Assembly (NCBI GenBank): GCA_019747875.1 | Contig: JAIEQI010000011.1 | Location: forward strand, 1 to 35,570 | DNA from: Candidatus Obscuribacterales bacterium | GTDB lineage: Bacteria > Cyanobacteriota > Vampirovibrionia > Obscuribacterales > Obscuribacteraceae | Reading direction: 5' to 3' | Length of the DNA stretch: 35,570 nt | Shown here: one piece after another, positions 16,021 through 24,583 of the stretch | Layout of the letters: each line of letters starts with the position of its first letter | Position numbering within the stretch: the first letter of the stretch is position 1 | The notes under the pieces: model-generated | Seen by the model: only the letters and a program-made list of their open reading frames with translations | What the model was told of the DNA's origin: nothing | The model's database searches: none | Translations under genes and position numbers: made by a program

Positions 16021-17998
16021 CTATCATTGCAGCGATGGCTCAGTTGTTAAACTTGGAAGACTTCTCGGGTCCGGAGGAGAAGGCGATGTTTTCGAGTGTC
16101 AAGGGAACCCGCGCGTTGTTGCTAAGATCTATCATAAGCAGCCACATGCTGAACATTCCAGAAAACTCTCTGCAATGGCAGCAATATGCAGCGCCGATCT
16201 TGAACGAATAGCAGCCTGGCCTTCCCATACTTTGTCTGTTCGACCTGGTGGACCACCAATTGGATTCCTGATGCGCCGCTTTGGATCAGACTTTCGAGAG
16301 GTTGTTAGCTTATACAATCCGATGGACCGGAAGAAATTATTTCCGCAAGCAGACTTCTCGTTTCTTGCTCACACCGCTGTCAATCTGGCCGCTGCTTTTG
16401 ATACCATGCACAGTGCCGGAATTGTCGTCGGTGACGTAAATCAGAAGAATATTCTAGTGAATCCGGAAGCTTTAATTAGGTTGATAGATTGTGATTCCTT
16501 TCAGATAACATATAAGAATGAGCGCTTTCGCTGCCGGGTTGGGGTGCCTGATTATACGCCGCCTGAACTTCAAGGACTCACATTTGATCAGGTCGATCGC
16601 TGTGCCAATCACGATAACTTTGGACTTGCAGTGATAGTTTTTTCGCTTCTGATGATGGGGCGACATCCTTTTTCAGGAATTGCGCTTCGAAGCAGCCCGA
16701 TTGATTTGACAGAAGCGATTCAAGGATATCACTACGCGTATGGAGCCGCCGGCTCCGGGAGCATTTTGAGCCCACCGACAAACTCTCCGCCAATCGATAT
16801 GTTATCGCCGAGCGTAATCCGGCTCTTTGAACGAGCCTTCTCGCGAAATGCGGGCAGTCAACTGTCGCGCCCTAGCTCGTCCGAGTGGCTTCGAGAGTTG
16901 AAAACATTCAGGGATAATTTATTGGTCTGCCCAAGGAATTCAAAGCATAAATTCGGGAGCGCAAGAAGCAACTGTCCATGGTGTGAGTTTGAGCAGCGCT
17001 CGGTCTTCTTCTTCATTGCGACAATCTCTGCTGGGAATGGACAGGCAACTTTTGCTACTAATCAAGGACAGGGAAAGAGTTGGACGACAAATAAGCTTCT
17101 TTATTCGCAGTGCCATTTTCTGAACACACGCTATTCAACGCTATCTGCTTCGATTGCCTCGGGCAACTTTTCAGCGAATGCGGCTGGTCTGAATGAAGCT
17201 GCGGCTGGCGCGCGACGGGCACTGACCAGCAGCAGGGTTTCTGCGGGGTTGCTTGTTGCGTGTATGTTTGTTCAGCTATTTGACTTACAGTATTCCGCAT
17301 GGTTCGCTATCATCATTATCATCTGGTGGCTTGTGGAAGAAAGCGACGTTAATGCTTTCAAGAGAGAACTGGTGAAACGGCGCGCCGCTCTCGACGCTGC
17401 GCAGCTTGAGTTTGCCTCAGTTAGCGCTGAGTTCTCCCAGTTAGTGACGGATGTGAATGCAATTCGGCCCGCAGTAGACGGACTTCATCGTCTTGCCAAA
17501 GAATACAATGTGTTGGAGCCGACTTTTGAGAAGGAACGAAAGGATCTTGAACAAAAGAAGCGTGAAATTCAAGAGAGCTTTTACCTCTCAAAGTTTATGA
17601 TTGAGCATGCATCCATTCCAAATTTTGGTCCGAACCGCAAAGCCACTCTCAGATCTTTCGGCGTGTATACGGCTGCTGATGTCAATGAAGCCGTTGTTAG
17701 TTCCATTCATGGTCTTGGTGGTGCCCTGGTACAAACACTGCTCGATTGGAGAGCGTCATTGCTCAGGCAGTTTACGTTTGATCCAAACAAGCCGTTGCCT
17801 CGGAGCTACCTGGATGAAATGAATAGGCGATACGCCGCGAAGTCCAGCAATTTGGAGCGTGATATCAAAGCAAAAATGCCGCAAGTTGAGGCGTTGCTAA
17901 AGCCATTGGAGCTGAGACGTTCCGAAATCGAACCGCGATATAAGCAAGCGCAAACATTCGTGCAACAAGCCAAGACTGATCTGGAGGCAGTTAGCTGA
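15995..17998 (+). CDS. TerY-P triad kinase with zinc-ribbon, TM and HhH
   Basis: A 667-residue protein. The N-terminal kinase fold (about 15-310) has a good glycine loop (LLGSGGEGDVF) and K44 (VVAKIY). HRD is replaced by VGDVNQKN (D147) and DFG by IDCDSFQ (165-171), which is the normal variant of TerY-P kinases. A cysteine/histidine cluster (CPRNSKHKF...CPWC, about 312-330) looks like a zinc ribbon. A membrane segment lies at about 417-445. Coiled coil follows, with a helix-hairpin-helix-like motif within it (IPNFGPNRKATLRSFG, about 541-556, and IHGLGG, 571-576) that may bind DNA. ATG 15995 is preferred because GGAG lies 8 nt upstream; TTG 15974 and ATG 15989 are alternatives. It overlaps the phosphatase gene. 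Confidence 0.87.
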   Translation: MQSTKTAISYHCSDGSVVKLGRLLGSGGEGDVFECQGNPRVVAKIYHKQPHAEHSRKLSAMAAICSADLERIAAWPSHTLSVRPGGPPIGFLMRRFGSDFREVVSLYNPMDRKKLFPQADFSFLAHTAVNLAAAFDTMHSAGIVVGDVNQKNILVNPEALIRLIDCDSFQITYKNERFRCRVGVPDYTPPELQGLTFDQVDRCANHDNFGLAVIVFSLLMMGRHPFSGIALRSSPIDLTEAIQGYHYAYGAAGSGSILSPPTNSPPIDMLSPSVIRLFERAFSRNAGSQLSRPSSSEWLRELKTFRDNLLVCPRNSKHKFGSARSNCPWCEFEQRSVFFFIATISAGNGQATFATNQGQGKSWTTNKLLYSQCHFLNTRYSTLSASIASGNFSANAAGLNEAAAGARRALTSSRVSAGLLVACMFVQLFDLQYSAWFAIIIIIWWLVEESDVNAFKRELVKRRAALDAAQLEFASVSAEFSQLVTDVNAIRPAVDGLHRLAKEYNVLEPTFEKERKDLEQKKREIQESFYLSKFMIEHASIPNFGPNRKATLRSFGVYTAADVNEAVVSSIHGLGGALVQTLLDWRASLLRQFTFDPNKPLPRSYLDEMNRRYAAKSSNLERDIKAKMPQVEALLKPLELRRSEIEPRYKQAQTFVQQAKTDLEAVS

Positions 17999-18046
17999 TG
18001 CGTTCAGAGCACATATTGGTAACAGCTTTTGTCCGTAGGTATAGCC

Positions 18047-18484
18047 ATGTCTAGTTTATCCAGGTTCCGATTTCTTTTTCCTCCTTTGTTTTTGATGCTC
18101 GGCGTCTTGCATACCTTTCAGTTGCGGTATCTGCCCGCTATCATTGCCACTGGCGGCAAGCCACCAGCCAGCATTGGGACCGGCGCCAACAGTGGGGGTG
18201 GGACTAATGCAACATTAGCTCCAGCAAATTCAAATGCAGATTCAGCTAGAGAGACCCAAACGCTTATGAATGAAACCGAGGGTGGGAGCTCGACGCAGGA
18301 AATGGAATCAAATTCGGGTTCGGATTTGTTTACTCAGTTCTTCCAAGAGATGAGCCAGAAGAACTATGCAGAGGCGAATATACTCTGCCGCAGAATCGAA
18401 GAACTCGCCGCTGAATCAGGCGACCCGCGAAAAATCGAAGCAGCTAAGGAGTTGCGGGAAACCTACTCAGCCATAGCAGATTGA
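18047..18484 (+). CDS. Small membrane/secreted protein of unknown function
   Basis: A 145-residue protein from ATG 18047. One hydrophobic N-terminal segment (about 8-38, RFLFPPLFLMLGVLHTF) acts as signal or anchor. A low-complexity Gly/Asn/Ala/Thr linker follows (about 40-100). The C-terminal 45 residues (LFTQFFQEMSQKNYAEANILCRRIEELA) look like one TPR-type helix pair. It starts 48 bp after the kinase gene on the same strand, so it is probably co-transcribed with the TerY-P triad. I do not recognise the family. Confidence 0.6.
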   Translation: MSSLSRFRFLFPPLFLMLGVLHTFQLRYLPAIIATGGKPPASIGTGANSGGGTNATLAPANSNADSARETQTLMNETEGGSSTQEMESNSGSDLFTQFFQEMSQKNYAEANILCRRIEELAAESGDPRKIEAAKELRETYSAIAD

Positions 18485-18605
18485 AGCTCTGCTCAGCGAA
18501 TTGCTCGTTAGAAATCAAAGCCGCCAAGATGCAATGCAGAGATGCTGCAGTGCCGCTTGATATTTTGATAGTAGAGTGCCGGAACTATAGAGTTGAGGTG
18601 CAGCA

Positions 18606-19103
18606 GTGCTGCGCATATTTCGATTTGCAATTTTGTACTCAATTTCCATTGGAATTTCGTTGCCGCACGCAATCGCAGAATCATTCTCAGCGACGGTAGT
18701 AGGCGTGTCTGATGGAGATACAATTACGGTCTTAAGTAATGCAAGGCAATTCAAACTGCGACTGACAAATATTGATTGCCCAGAGAAATCACAGGCATTT
18801 GGAAAGCGTGCCAAACATTTCACTTCCGACCTTGCATTCGGCAAAACTGTTCTTGTGCAGGGGCATGGAACAGATCTTTATGGTCGGATAAAAGCAGAAG
18901 TCATTTTACCGGGTGGTTTATCCCTCAATAAATCTCTGGTGAGCGAAGGCTATGCATGGTGCTATCGCAAGTATTGCGATGATCCGTCATATTTTACCCG
19001 CGAAGAGGAGGCTCACAGGTTGCGCTTAGGGCTCTGGTCACAGGGTGATCCAGTTGCTCCCTGGACATATAGAAAACTTAGGCGGAGACACCGCTCTCAT
19101 TAA
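18606..19103 (+). CDS. Secreted thermonuclease (SNase-like)
   Basis: A 165-residue staphylococcal-nuclease-fold protein from GTG 18606, with GAGGTG about 6 nt upstream. Residues 1-24 form a signal peptide with an AIA-E cleavage site. The catalytic motifs are present: SDGDT (36-40), RLTNIDCPE with R52 and E60, and LYGR with R94. C119 and C124 could form a disulphide. The family degrades DNA and RNA with calcium, normally outside the cytoplasm. It is downstream of the TerY-P genes but about 120 bp from the preceding gene, so it may have its own promoter. Its 3' end runs into the DUF4351 fragment. Confidence 0.92.
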   Translation: MLRIFRFAILYSISIGISLPHAIAESFSATVVGVSDGDTITVLSNARQFKLRLTNIDCPEKSQAFGKRAKHFTSDLAFGKTVLVQGHGTDLYGRIKAEVILPGGLSLNKSLVSEGYAWCYRKYCDDPSYFTREEEAHRLRLGLWSQGDPVAPWTYRKLRRRHRSH

Positions 19104-19131
19104 AAAGGGCAAGCTAGAGCAGGCTCAAGAG

Positions 19132-19311
19132 ATGTCCATTAAAATTGTATCTGGGCGCTTTGGTGAATGTAGTACCGAGTTGCTTAATGTCATTAAGCAA
19201 CTTCCTTTAGAAATCCTCGATTTGATACCAGAGAAAATCTTTTCTCTCAATTCGTTGGATGAATGGAGAAGGTGGCTCGATGAAAAGCTGGAAGCCTCTA
19301 AAAAGGACTAA
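19132..19311 (+). CDS. DUF4351-like C-terminal fragment
   Basis: About 59 residues from ATG 19132; the frame is open back to 19045, inside the thermonuclease gene. The sequence SGRFGECSTELLNVIKQLPL and the following LDLIPEKIF and SLDEWRRWL align with the 9148-9480 fragment over its last 55 residues. The module is DUF4351-like, the C-terminal part of Rpn-type nuclease proteins, whose catalytic part is missing. The preceding Lys/Glu-rich residues (KKGKLEQAQE) resemble the linker before DUF4351 in full-length members. It is probably a degraded relic abutting the nuclease gene, though a small expressed protein is possible. Confidence 0.55.
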   Translation: MSIKIVSGRFGECSTELLNVIKQLPLEILDLIPEKIFSLNSLDEWRRWLDEKLEASKKD

Positions 19312-19320
19312 GAACCGCCG

Positions 19321-19368
19321 CTCCGAAAGCCTTCGTATTCTAGTCTCCGAGAGCATTCGTATTCTAAT
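19321..19368. repeat. 24-bp tandem duplication
   Basis: Two adjacent 24-bp units (19321-19344 and 19345-19368) begin CTCCGA and end TTCGTATTCTA plus two bases, differing at three positions. They lie in the short gap between the DUF4351 fragment and the convergent lipoprotein gene. Confidence 0.7.
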
Positions 19369-19393
19369 CTGATCAGGGGGCTGCCCAGATTAG

Positions 19394-19915
19394 CTATTGA
19401 CGGTATGCCTTCGATTTTTCTTTTGCGTCCAGCGCTTCCTTCGTTAAACCGGCGTTCTCGTTACAGAGGGAAAGCGACACATAGCAAGCATAGACAAACC
19501 GCTTATAGTTCATGGACTTTGCCATTTCCGCAGCTGCTTCTAGATTCTTGGCAGCTTCTTTGTAATTCCCCCTGAACATCTGGCATCGCCCAAGTTGGTA
19601 GGTCAGAAATGCTTCCGTCACTGTATAACAATATTCATCCACGTGAATGAGGCCGCTGCAGCTTTCGCGTAACTGAGCCATTAGTGCCTTTTCTCTGGCG
19701 GCGAGTATCTTCTCCTCTAGATCGGCGCCCGATTTAGGATCAACGGCTACCCCATCTACAGCCCTGAGGAACTCGACGTTAACCAATTGCGGATCGCACC
19801 CTTCGGTGGCTTCTTGAGACGCGGAGCTCTCTTCTACTTGCTCACCGAATTTGCCACATCCGCACAACGAGACAAGGCAAATTACAAGGCTCAGAAATCT
19901 TCCACGCTTTACCAT
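19394..19915 (-). CDS. Lipoprotein with TPR-like helices
   Basis: A 173-residue protein with a lipoprotein signal: basic start, hydrophobic core and the lipobox LCGC, giving Cys20 as the lipidated residue. After an acidic linker the C-terminal half is helical, with YQLGRCQMFRGNYKEAAKNLEAA resembling a TPR unit. ATG 19915 has GGAGG 4 nt upstream, located inside the last codons of the preceding gene; the two overlap by 7 bp, so they are coupled. Specific function is unknown; envelope location is well supported. Confidence 0.75.
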   Translation of the reverse strand: MVKRGRFLSLVICLVSLCGCGKFGEQVEESSASQEATEGCDPQLVNVEFLRAVDGVAVDPKSGADLEEKILAAREKALMAQLRESCSGLIHVDEYCYTVTEAFLTYQLGRCQMFRGNYKEAAKNLEAAAEMAKSMNYKRFVYACYVSLSLCNENAGLTKEALDAKEKSKAYRQ

Positions 19916-21108
19916 CCGACCTCCATCGACGTCGCCATGGTATCGATTACCTTGGACATTTTTTCGGCAAGCGCTTCGCGCGTACTCAATCGTAAGTTGT
20001 AGATGAGTGAATTGACTAGAACCAAATAGCTCGTGCGAATTTCGACGGGCTTTTTCGGATCGCCATAATCGATCCTGATCACGAGTTTCTTAGCAGGCAC
20101 GCCGCTTATGCGAACGTCTTCACAGCTTACTACTTCCCAATAACTAGCTGGAAGCTCTGACTTGATTTCGCCGATGGCCGAGTCCAGTGTTTCTCCTAGA
20201 TACTGCCATGAACTTGTCAATTCGATATTGTAGAGATCCGTCTTATGCTCAAATGCTGTGACATCGCGTGTTGAGAACCTGATCCTATCGTATCGCGGTT
20301 TCCACACTGCATCTTTGGGGCACTTTATCCGGAGTTCGCGCTCTGAATCATAGTGAGATTCCAATCCGGAAATTATCTCGTCGATGTTAATTGCAGGTGC
20401 CGCTGATTTATCGACGCGTGGTTTTTGCGACGATGACGATTGGTTCTTTCGTGTTGCATGTTCATAAGTATAGGGGTTGAGCGGAGCCACCGAATCCAGT
20501 GTCACGTTGATCATCTTAGCGTAGACATTATTCTTGAACCACGATTCCGGAGCTGCAATTTCTATGCAGTATTCTTTATTACCATCCCACCAAAGCTGAG
20601 CAACACTCGAAATCTTCTCCGCGACATCTGGGTATGAGAAACTTCGCTCGATTCGCAGTCCGTCTAATTGATACCATTTCTTCGGCGTCACTTTTGTTTC
20701 TGTGACCTTGCCTCCTTCTGCTTCGACTTTTTTCTTGAAATCAGAGGCTAAGAGTTGTCCGCGCTTTTCCACCGTCTCGCGATTGTTACCGTTGCTTTTG
20801 ACACTCAGCCCCCCGGCAACTCCGCGGTCAAACCGCAATAGAAACTCGCTGTTGCCGTCGTCCGCTTTCCTATTTTTGTTCTCTCCTAACCAGTCAGAGC
20901 AGTACCTTAGCATCAGCTTCTCTTTTGGAAAAAATCCATCAGTAAAGTGAGCGACTGATGTCCGTAACGATGCATATTCCAGGTTCTTTTCATCGTGTGA
21001 TTTCCATATCGCGCGTTCGTAAACATCGGCATAGACAGCCGCGCAAGTAAATTGAGCCAGGGTGACTTGTAGCAAAAGCAAAAGAATGAATCGAACTGGA
21101 GTTTTCAC
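19909..21108 (-). CDS. Secreted protein with two similar domains, unknown function
   Basis: About 399 residues from GTG 21108. This start places the signal peptide at the N-terminus (MKTPVRFILLLLLQVTL...VYAD); the in-frame ATG at 21165 would put 19 residues before it. The mature protein seems to have two halves of similar design (about 40-200 and 240-395), each ending with a strand-helix pattern such as YLVLVNSLIYNLRLSTREAL, loosely like PsbP/DcrB-type folds. That resemblance is weak. A charged Ser/Lys-rich linker separates the halves. It overlaps the lipoprotein gene by 7 bp, so both products probably work at the envelope. Confidence 0.6.
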   Translation of the reverse strand: MKTPVRFILLLLLQVTLAQFTCAAVYADVYERAIWKSHDEKNLEYASLRTSVAHFTDGFFPKEKLMLRYCSDWLGENKNRKADDGNSEFLLRFDRGVAGGLSVKSNGNNRETVEKRGQLLASDFKKKVEAEGGKVTETKVTPKKWYQLDGLRIERSFSYPDVAEKISSVAQLWWDGNKEYCIEIAAPESWFKNNVYAKMINVTLDSVAPLNPYTYEHATRKNQSSSSQKPRVDKSAAPAINIDEIISGLESHYDSERELRIKCPKDAVWKPRYDRIRFSTRDVTAFEHKTDLYNIELTSSWQYLGETLDSAIGEIKSELPASYWEVVSCEDVRISGVPAKKLVIRIDYGDPKKPVEIRTSYLVLVNSLIYNLRLSTREALAEKMSKVIDTMATSMEVGW

Positions 21109-21165
21109 GGATAAGACGGTCCATTTTTCGGGACAAAAAGTGTATTGATACCTGTCATCAGGCAA

Positions 21166-21553
21166 CCAAGCCCGTCCAGGCTAGTACGTCGTGTTTAGAT
21201 TATCACCTAGATTGCTTTATTTGCGGCTTATGCGCCAAGCCTCGATCTATCCGTGGCATTTTATAATCAAAGCTCTGGTATCGAATGCGCACCGTTTTCA
21301 TATATATGCTCCTGTTTGGTGCTGCTCCTTTTGCTATAAAAACTCTTGGTTCTGGCTGATGAAATTTTTCCAAATCAAGCAATCGGCCCAGCGAACAAGA
21401 ACATTAGTATTCTTCAATTGTGCCCATTTTGGCCAAACAATCGTTAAGATCGAATGGATTAGAAATATTGCGATATCAATTCGATATCCATTTGGCATCT
21501 GCGAAGCGACGCGGATTCGATATTGATTAGCTAGCACAACAGGCTGAGATGAA
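21166..21553. promoter_or_regulatory. 388-bp divergent intergenic region
   Basis: This AT-rich gap separates divergent genes and should hold both promoters. The only structured site I see is GATATC-AATTC-GATATC (21472-21488), with a related ATTCGATAT again at 21519, just upstream of the TPR gene; these could be an operator pair. I cannot assign convincing -35/-10 boxes, and no coding frame in it looks real. Confidence 0.3.
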
Positions 21554-22570
21554 ATGGGCAAAAGAGCAAAAAAGAAACAACGCCACTTTGACAGACGTTC
21601 AGTGGAAGCTATGTCAGCGAAATTAAGTGCACTAATGAACAGTAAGGGCTTAGCCTCGCCGGAAGAGCTTAACGAGTTTATCGAGAATAATCCGAACGTA
21701 TTTGAAGTGCTCGAATTAGAACCCAAGTCCCCGATGGATGAAGCTCAGCAAATTATGTGGGCTGCCTTTGATGAACCCTCTTCGAAGAAGAAAATCGCTT
21801 TAGCAGAGAAAGCCCTTCAGATATGTAGCGACTGTGCGGATGCTTATTTAGTGCTTGCTGAAGAGCAAGCACGATCGGCGCAAGAGGCAATTGATTTTTG
21901 TCGTAAAGGCGTTGAAGCCGGAAAGCGTGCGCTGGGTGAGGAAGTCTTAAACAGTCCTGACACGCGCTTCTGGAGTGAGATAAGAACGCGCCCATACATG
22001 AGGTCCATGAAGTCGTTGGCATGTCTTTTGCAAGAACAAGATGATGAGTCAAACGAAGCAATCCAAATCTTCAAAGAATTGATTCGTTTGAACCCGAATG
22101 ATAACCAGGGTGTCAGAATGCTCCTGGCACCGGCATTGGTGGCGGCTAAGCGCTTCAAGGAAGCTGAAGAGTTATTCAAAATGTTTGATGATTCTCCAGA
22201 AACTTATTTGATGTATTCTCGCGTGCTTTACTACTTTATGAAATTCGGAGACTGTCCTCTGGCCGTGGATGCCATCTGGGAAGCGGTTGAGCACAATCCA
22301 TACGTAGTAGAGATAATGTCAGGTGCGCTGAGCATGCCTCCAATTCAAGATGCGTATTATTCACCTGGAAGTCCCGAGGAGGCTAGAGCGTACCTCCGAG
22401 TTGCAAAATACGGTTGGACAAAGGATAACTATGCACCTGCAAAGTGGCTTGCCGATGTTATTAAACGTGACCTGCAACTATATAAAGTTCGGAAAAATTT
22501 TCCAGGACTTACGTTTGAGAGCGACAAGTCGAACAATGTTATCAATCTCAATCCATTCACCTTGCGCTAG
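21554..22570 (+). CDS. TPR-type protein, ST7-like
   Basis: A 338-residue soluble helical protein. After a basic start, helix pairs contain ALQICSDCADAYLVLAEE, TRPYMRSMKSLA and LIRLNPNDNQGVRMLL. This order of motifs (CADAY, TRPYMR, NPNDNQG) is that of a widespread bacterial TPR family that scores to the ST7 protein domain. It probably mediates protein-protein contacts; no catalytic site is visible. Its gene stands alone, divergent from the secreted protein gene and convergent with the DUF2786 gene. Confidence 0.75.
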   Translation: MGKRAKKKQRHFDRRSVEAMSAKLSALMNSKGLASPEELNEFIENNPNVFEVLELEPKSPMDEAQQIMWAAFDEPSSKKKIALAEKALQICSDCADAYLVLAEEQARSAQEAIDFCRKGVEAGKRALGEEVLNSPDTRFWSEIRTRPYMRSMKSLACLLQEQDDESNEAIQIFKELIRLNPNDNQGVRMLLAPALVAAKRFKEAEELFKMFDDSPETYLMYSRVLYYFMKFGDCPLAVDAIWEAVEHNPYVVEIMSGALSMPPIQDAYYSPGSPEEARAYLRVAKYGWTKDNYAPAKWLADVIKRDLQLYKVRKNFPGLTFESDKSNNVINLNPFTLR

Positions 22571-22642
22571 GATCTAAATTCCTGCTGCTCTCCAGGCGCA
22601 TTTTAAGGCAGCCCTCTAATTAAGACCTTAACTATCCGCTAA

Positions 22643-22694
22643 GTTCATGCGAGGGCAAGGTGAGTCCGTCTCACTACAGCTGGTCTGCATGAAC
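22643..22694. terminator. Stem-within-stem between convergent genes
   Basis: An outer stem GTTCATGC/GCATGAAC (22643-22650 with 22687-22694) encloses an inner hairpin GTGAG-TCCGT-CTCAC (22660-22674). It lies between the ends of two convergent genes (22570 and 22707). No T-tract is present, so a bidirectional terminator is only one option. Confidence 0.35.
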
Positions 22695-22706
22695 GGATTA
22701 CTACCT

Positions 22707-23417
22707 CTATCGCATCGTTATCGCTCTGGTCCGCGGATTTCGATTCAAATCTATACTTTCGCCAAATGCTTCGCCCAGTCCGTACGCATTGCTGTCGGCA
22801 CTGCTTCCTTTGCTATAAAACTTACCGAGACCGAGTTTCGCCATATAGTCCTTGTTCGCTTTCTCGAGTTTGTTTCGCAAGACAAGCATTGCTGTGCCAT
22901 TTGCTGGTTTTGCCGGAGCGTTTTCCTCTTCTCTTAGAAAATGAGCTCGGTGGCACAATCTATGCGCTGCCCCCAGCCTGAAGCTGCGTCGTTCATAATT
23001 GTCCCTGAAAAGAAAGTTACTCTCGATTCTGATCGATTCCATTAGCCAGAATGCAACGTTAATGGTGACGTCGATATTCTCTTTTGTTCCAATGAACGTA
23101 GGATGATATTCTTTGCGGTCGTAGAAGTAACCACGAAATTCAGGACGCATGAAAAAATCAGTGTAATACAGGTCGCAAGCCGCTCGCAGCACGTATCGCA
23201 CCCACGGATCAAGCTTTAAATAGATTGCGAATTCGATAATTTCTTGTTTTGAAGTATGGTTTTCTATTGCTTCCAAATCAAGGTTGTATCTGGCGAGCAA
23301 TTCCATTGCTAGCTTCATTGCGGCATCGCGCTCATGTTCATTTTTGTTGCCATCGGCTAGCGACAGTAACTTTTTAATTTTTACAGAAATGCTCTCGGTC
23401 GCCGAATCAACTTGCAC
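22707..23417 (-). CDS. DUF2786 domain protein
   Basis: A 236-residue protein from GTG 23417, with AGGGAG about 7 nt upstream. The N-terminus carries the DUF2786 signature: KIKKLLSLADGN (13-24), AAMKLAMELLARYNLD (about 32-47). A following alpha/beta part contains FIGTKENIDVTINVAFWL and a basic helix. Members of this family are often near phage or mobile genes and have no proven function. C-terminal serine/glycine-rich sequence looks disordered. It is a single gene here. Confidence 0.82.
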   Translation of the reverse strand: MQVDSATESISVKIKKLLSLADGNKNEHERDAAMKLAMELLARYNLDLEAIENHTSKQEIIEFAIYLKLDPWVRYVLRAACDLYYTDFFMRPEFRGYFYDRKEYHPTFIGTKENIDVTINVAFWLMESIRIESNFLFRDNYERRSFRLGAAHRLCHRAHFLREEENAPAKPANGTAMLVLRNKLEKANKDYMAKLGLGKFYSKGSSADSNAYGLGEAFGESIDLNRNPRTRAITMR

Positions 23418-23533
23418 AGCTTTCTCCCTCGCGCGCGCTCCCTCTTTGCGATATTACAACCTTTTGGTTTTCTTCTGATGAGTAAATTCGTTAAGGTTGG
23501 AAAAACATGGTGAGCATCGAGCAGTTGCTCCGA

Positions 23534-24154
23534 TTATTTGTGTGATTGCTTCGTTGCGTGTTTCTTTTGATTTTGTTGTTTTTTGTTGATTTCGGTTTCT
23601 GGATCACCGACGGTGATGTCCTTCATCTCGAGAAGCAGGTTCACCTGTACGTTTGCCGGAAGCAAATCTGCACGAGGGTTGAAGGGGGCGGCTGACGTGC
23701 TGGCAGCGTCTTGTTTGTTTTCAGTTTGAGTCTTGGATTCAACCTGGCTGTTTTCAATTTGTGGCTTAGGCTGAGGCTTGTTCCAGCCTCGCTCGTTGTG
23801 TTCGGCGCCGAACTTCTCTGTGTGGGTTACATTGCCAACATAACAAGCAGAATCGTTGGCTACTCGCTCCTTAACGCGGACCTGTATCTCATCACCTTTC
23901 CCGAACTGGCCATCTTTGTTCTTGTCGACGAGTTTAAGGTCAGTAACGCCAAACTGTTGTAGTTTCTCTTCGAGTTTCTCGGCTAAGTCGTTTGCGCGGT
24001 CCATATGGCGGTGTTTTTGAATTGCGGTTTGCTTGCCCCAAGCCTCTTCAACTATGTTAGCCACCGAACCTTCGGTTATGAATCGGTCCATTTCGCCGTG
24101 TGTGTAGTGATTCTTGATGACCGAATCCAAGTTAACGTTTACTTCTTTTCCCAT
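23534..24154 (-). CDS. EF-hand-like calcium-binding protein, unknown
   Basis: A 206-residue hydrophilic protein. ATG 24154 is chosen because GAGGGA lies 8 nt upstream; GTG 24241 would add 29 residues without a ribosome site. A single EF-hand-like loop, DKNKDGQFGKGDE (about 87-99), has acidic residues at positions 1, 3, 5 and 12. Helices precede it (EKLEEKLQQFGV). The C-terminal 75 residues are Gln/Asn/Lys-rich and disordered. There is no signal peptide or membrane segment. I do not recognise a named family. Confidence 0.6.
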   Translation of the reverse strand: MGKEVNVNLDSVIKNHYTHGEMDRFITEGSVANIVEEAWGKQTAIQKHRHMDRANDLAEKLEEKLQQFGVTDLKLVDKNKDGQFGKGDEIQVRVKERVANDSACYVGNVTHTEKFGAEHNERGWNKPQPKPQIENSQVESKTQTENKQDAASTSAAPFNPRADLLPANVQVNLLLEMKDITVGDPETEINKKQQNQKKHATKQSHK

Positions 24155-24583
24155 GATCGCGTCCCTCAAATGTCCCAGTGAACTCAGAATACGAGATCCT
24201 CCGGACCCCATTGGGGCAAGCTTGTCAGCTTTTTGGGTCACGGGGTAAACGCTGGCTCATCAGGCGCAGGCTACACGCCAGAGGTCCCAGGCTGGCTCTG
24301 TTCTACTCGAGAGCCTCGATGATCTCAAGCCCCGTCGGATCCACCTGCCGTCCGGCTCTCCCGGCAGTCGCCGAGTCCTGCGCATTTGAGGTCCCACTGC
24401 TCTTCGGGGTCCAGCGCTCAATGGAACTAAGTCCTCCATACATACCCCGGGCTGTCGCGCCCCGTCAAGTCGTCAAAGTGAAGTTGTATCCTCGTTTCCT
24501 GTCTCAAACTATTCACTAGCGGGCAGTGGTGAACGAGTGCAAAGCGCCTCTTTGCGCGCAAGAGGGGGGAGCGTTGATTCGCC
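24155..24583 (-). other. GC-rich, hairpin-rich intergenic stretch (429 bp)
   Basis: This gap upstream of the EF-hand gene is richer in GC than its surroundings and holds several short strong hairpins: CTGCCG/CGGCAG (about 24342-24366), CCCCATTGGGG (24207-24217) and CCTCTT-TGCGCGC-AAGAGG (24547-24565). The last lies just beyond the metallopeptidase stop and may terminate it. No frame here looks coding. I compared it by eye with RNase P RNA, tmRNA and SRP RNA signatures and saw no match. It could be a long structured leader or an unrecognised RNA. Confidence 0.35.

Noticed and set aside
24155..24241. Extension of the EF-hand gene to GTG 24241
   Set aside because: No ribosome site, whereas GAGGGA stands 8 nt before ATG 24154. 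It remains possible but less likely.
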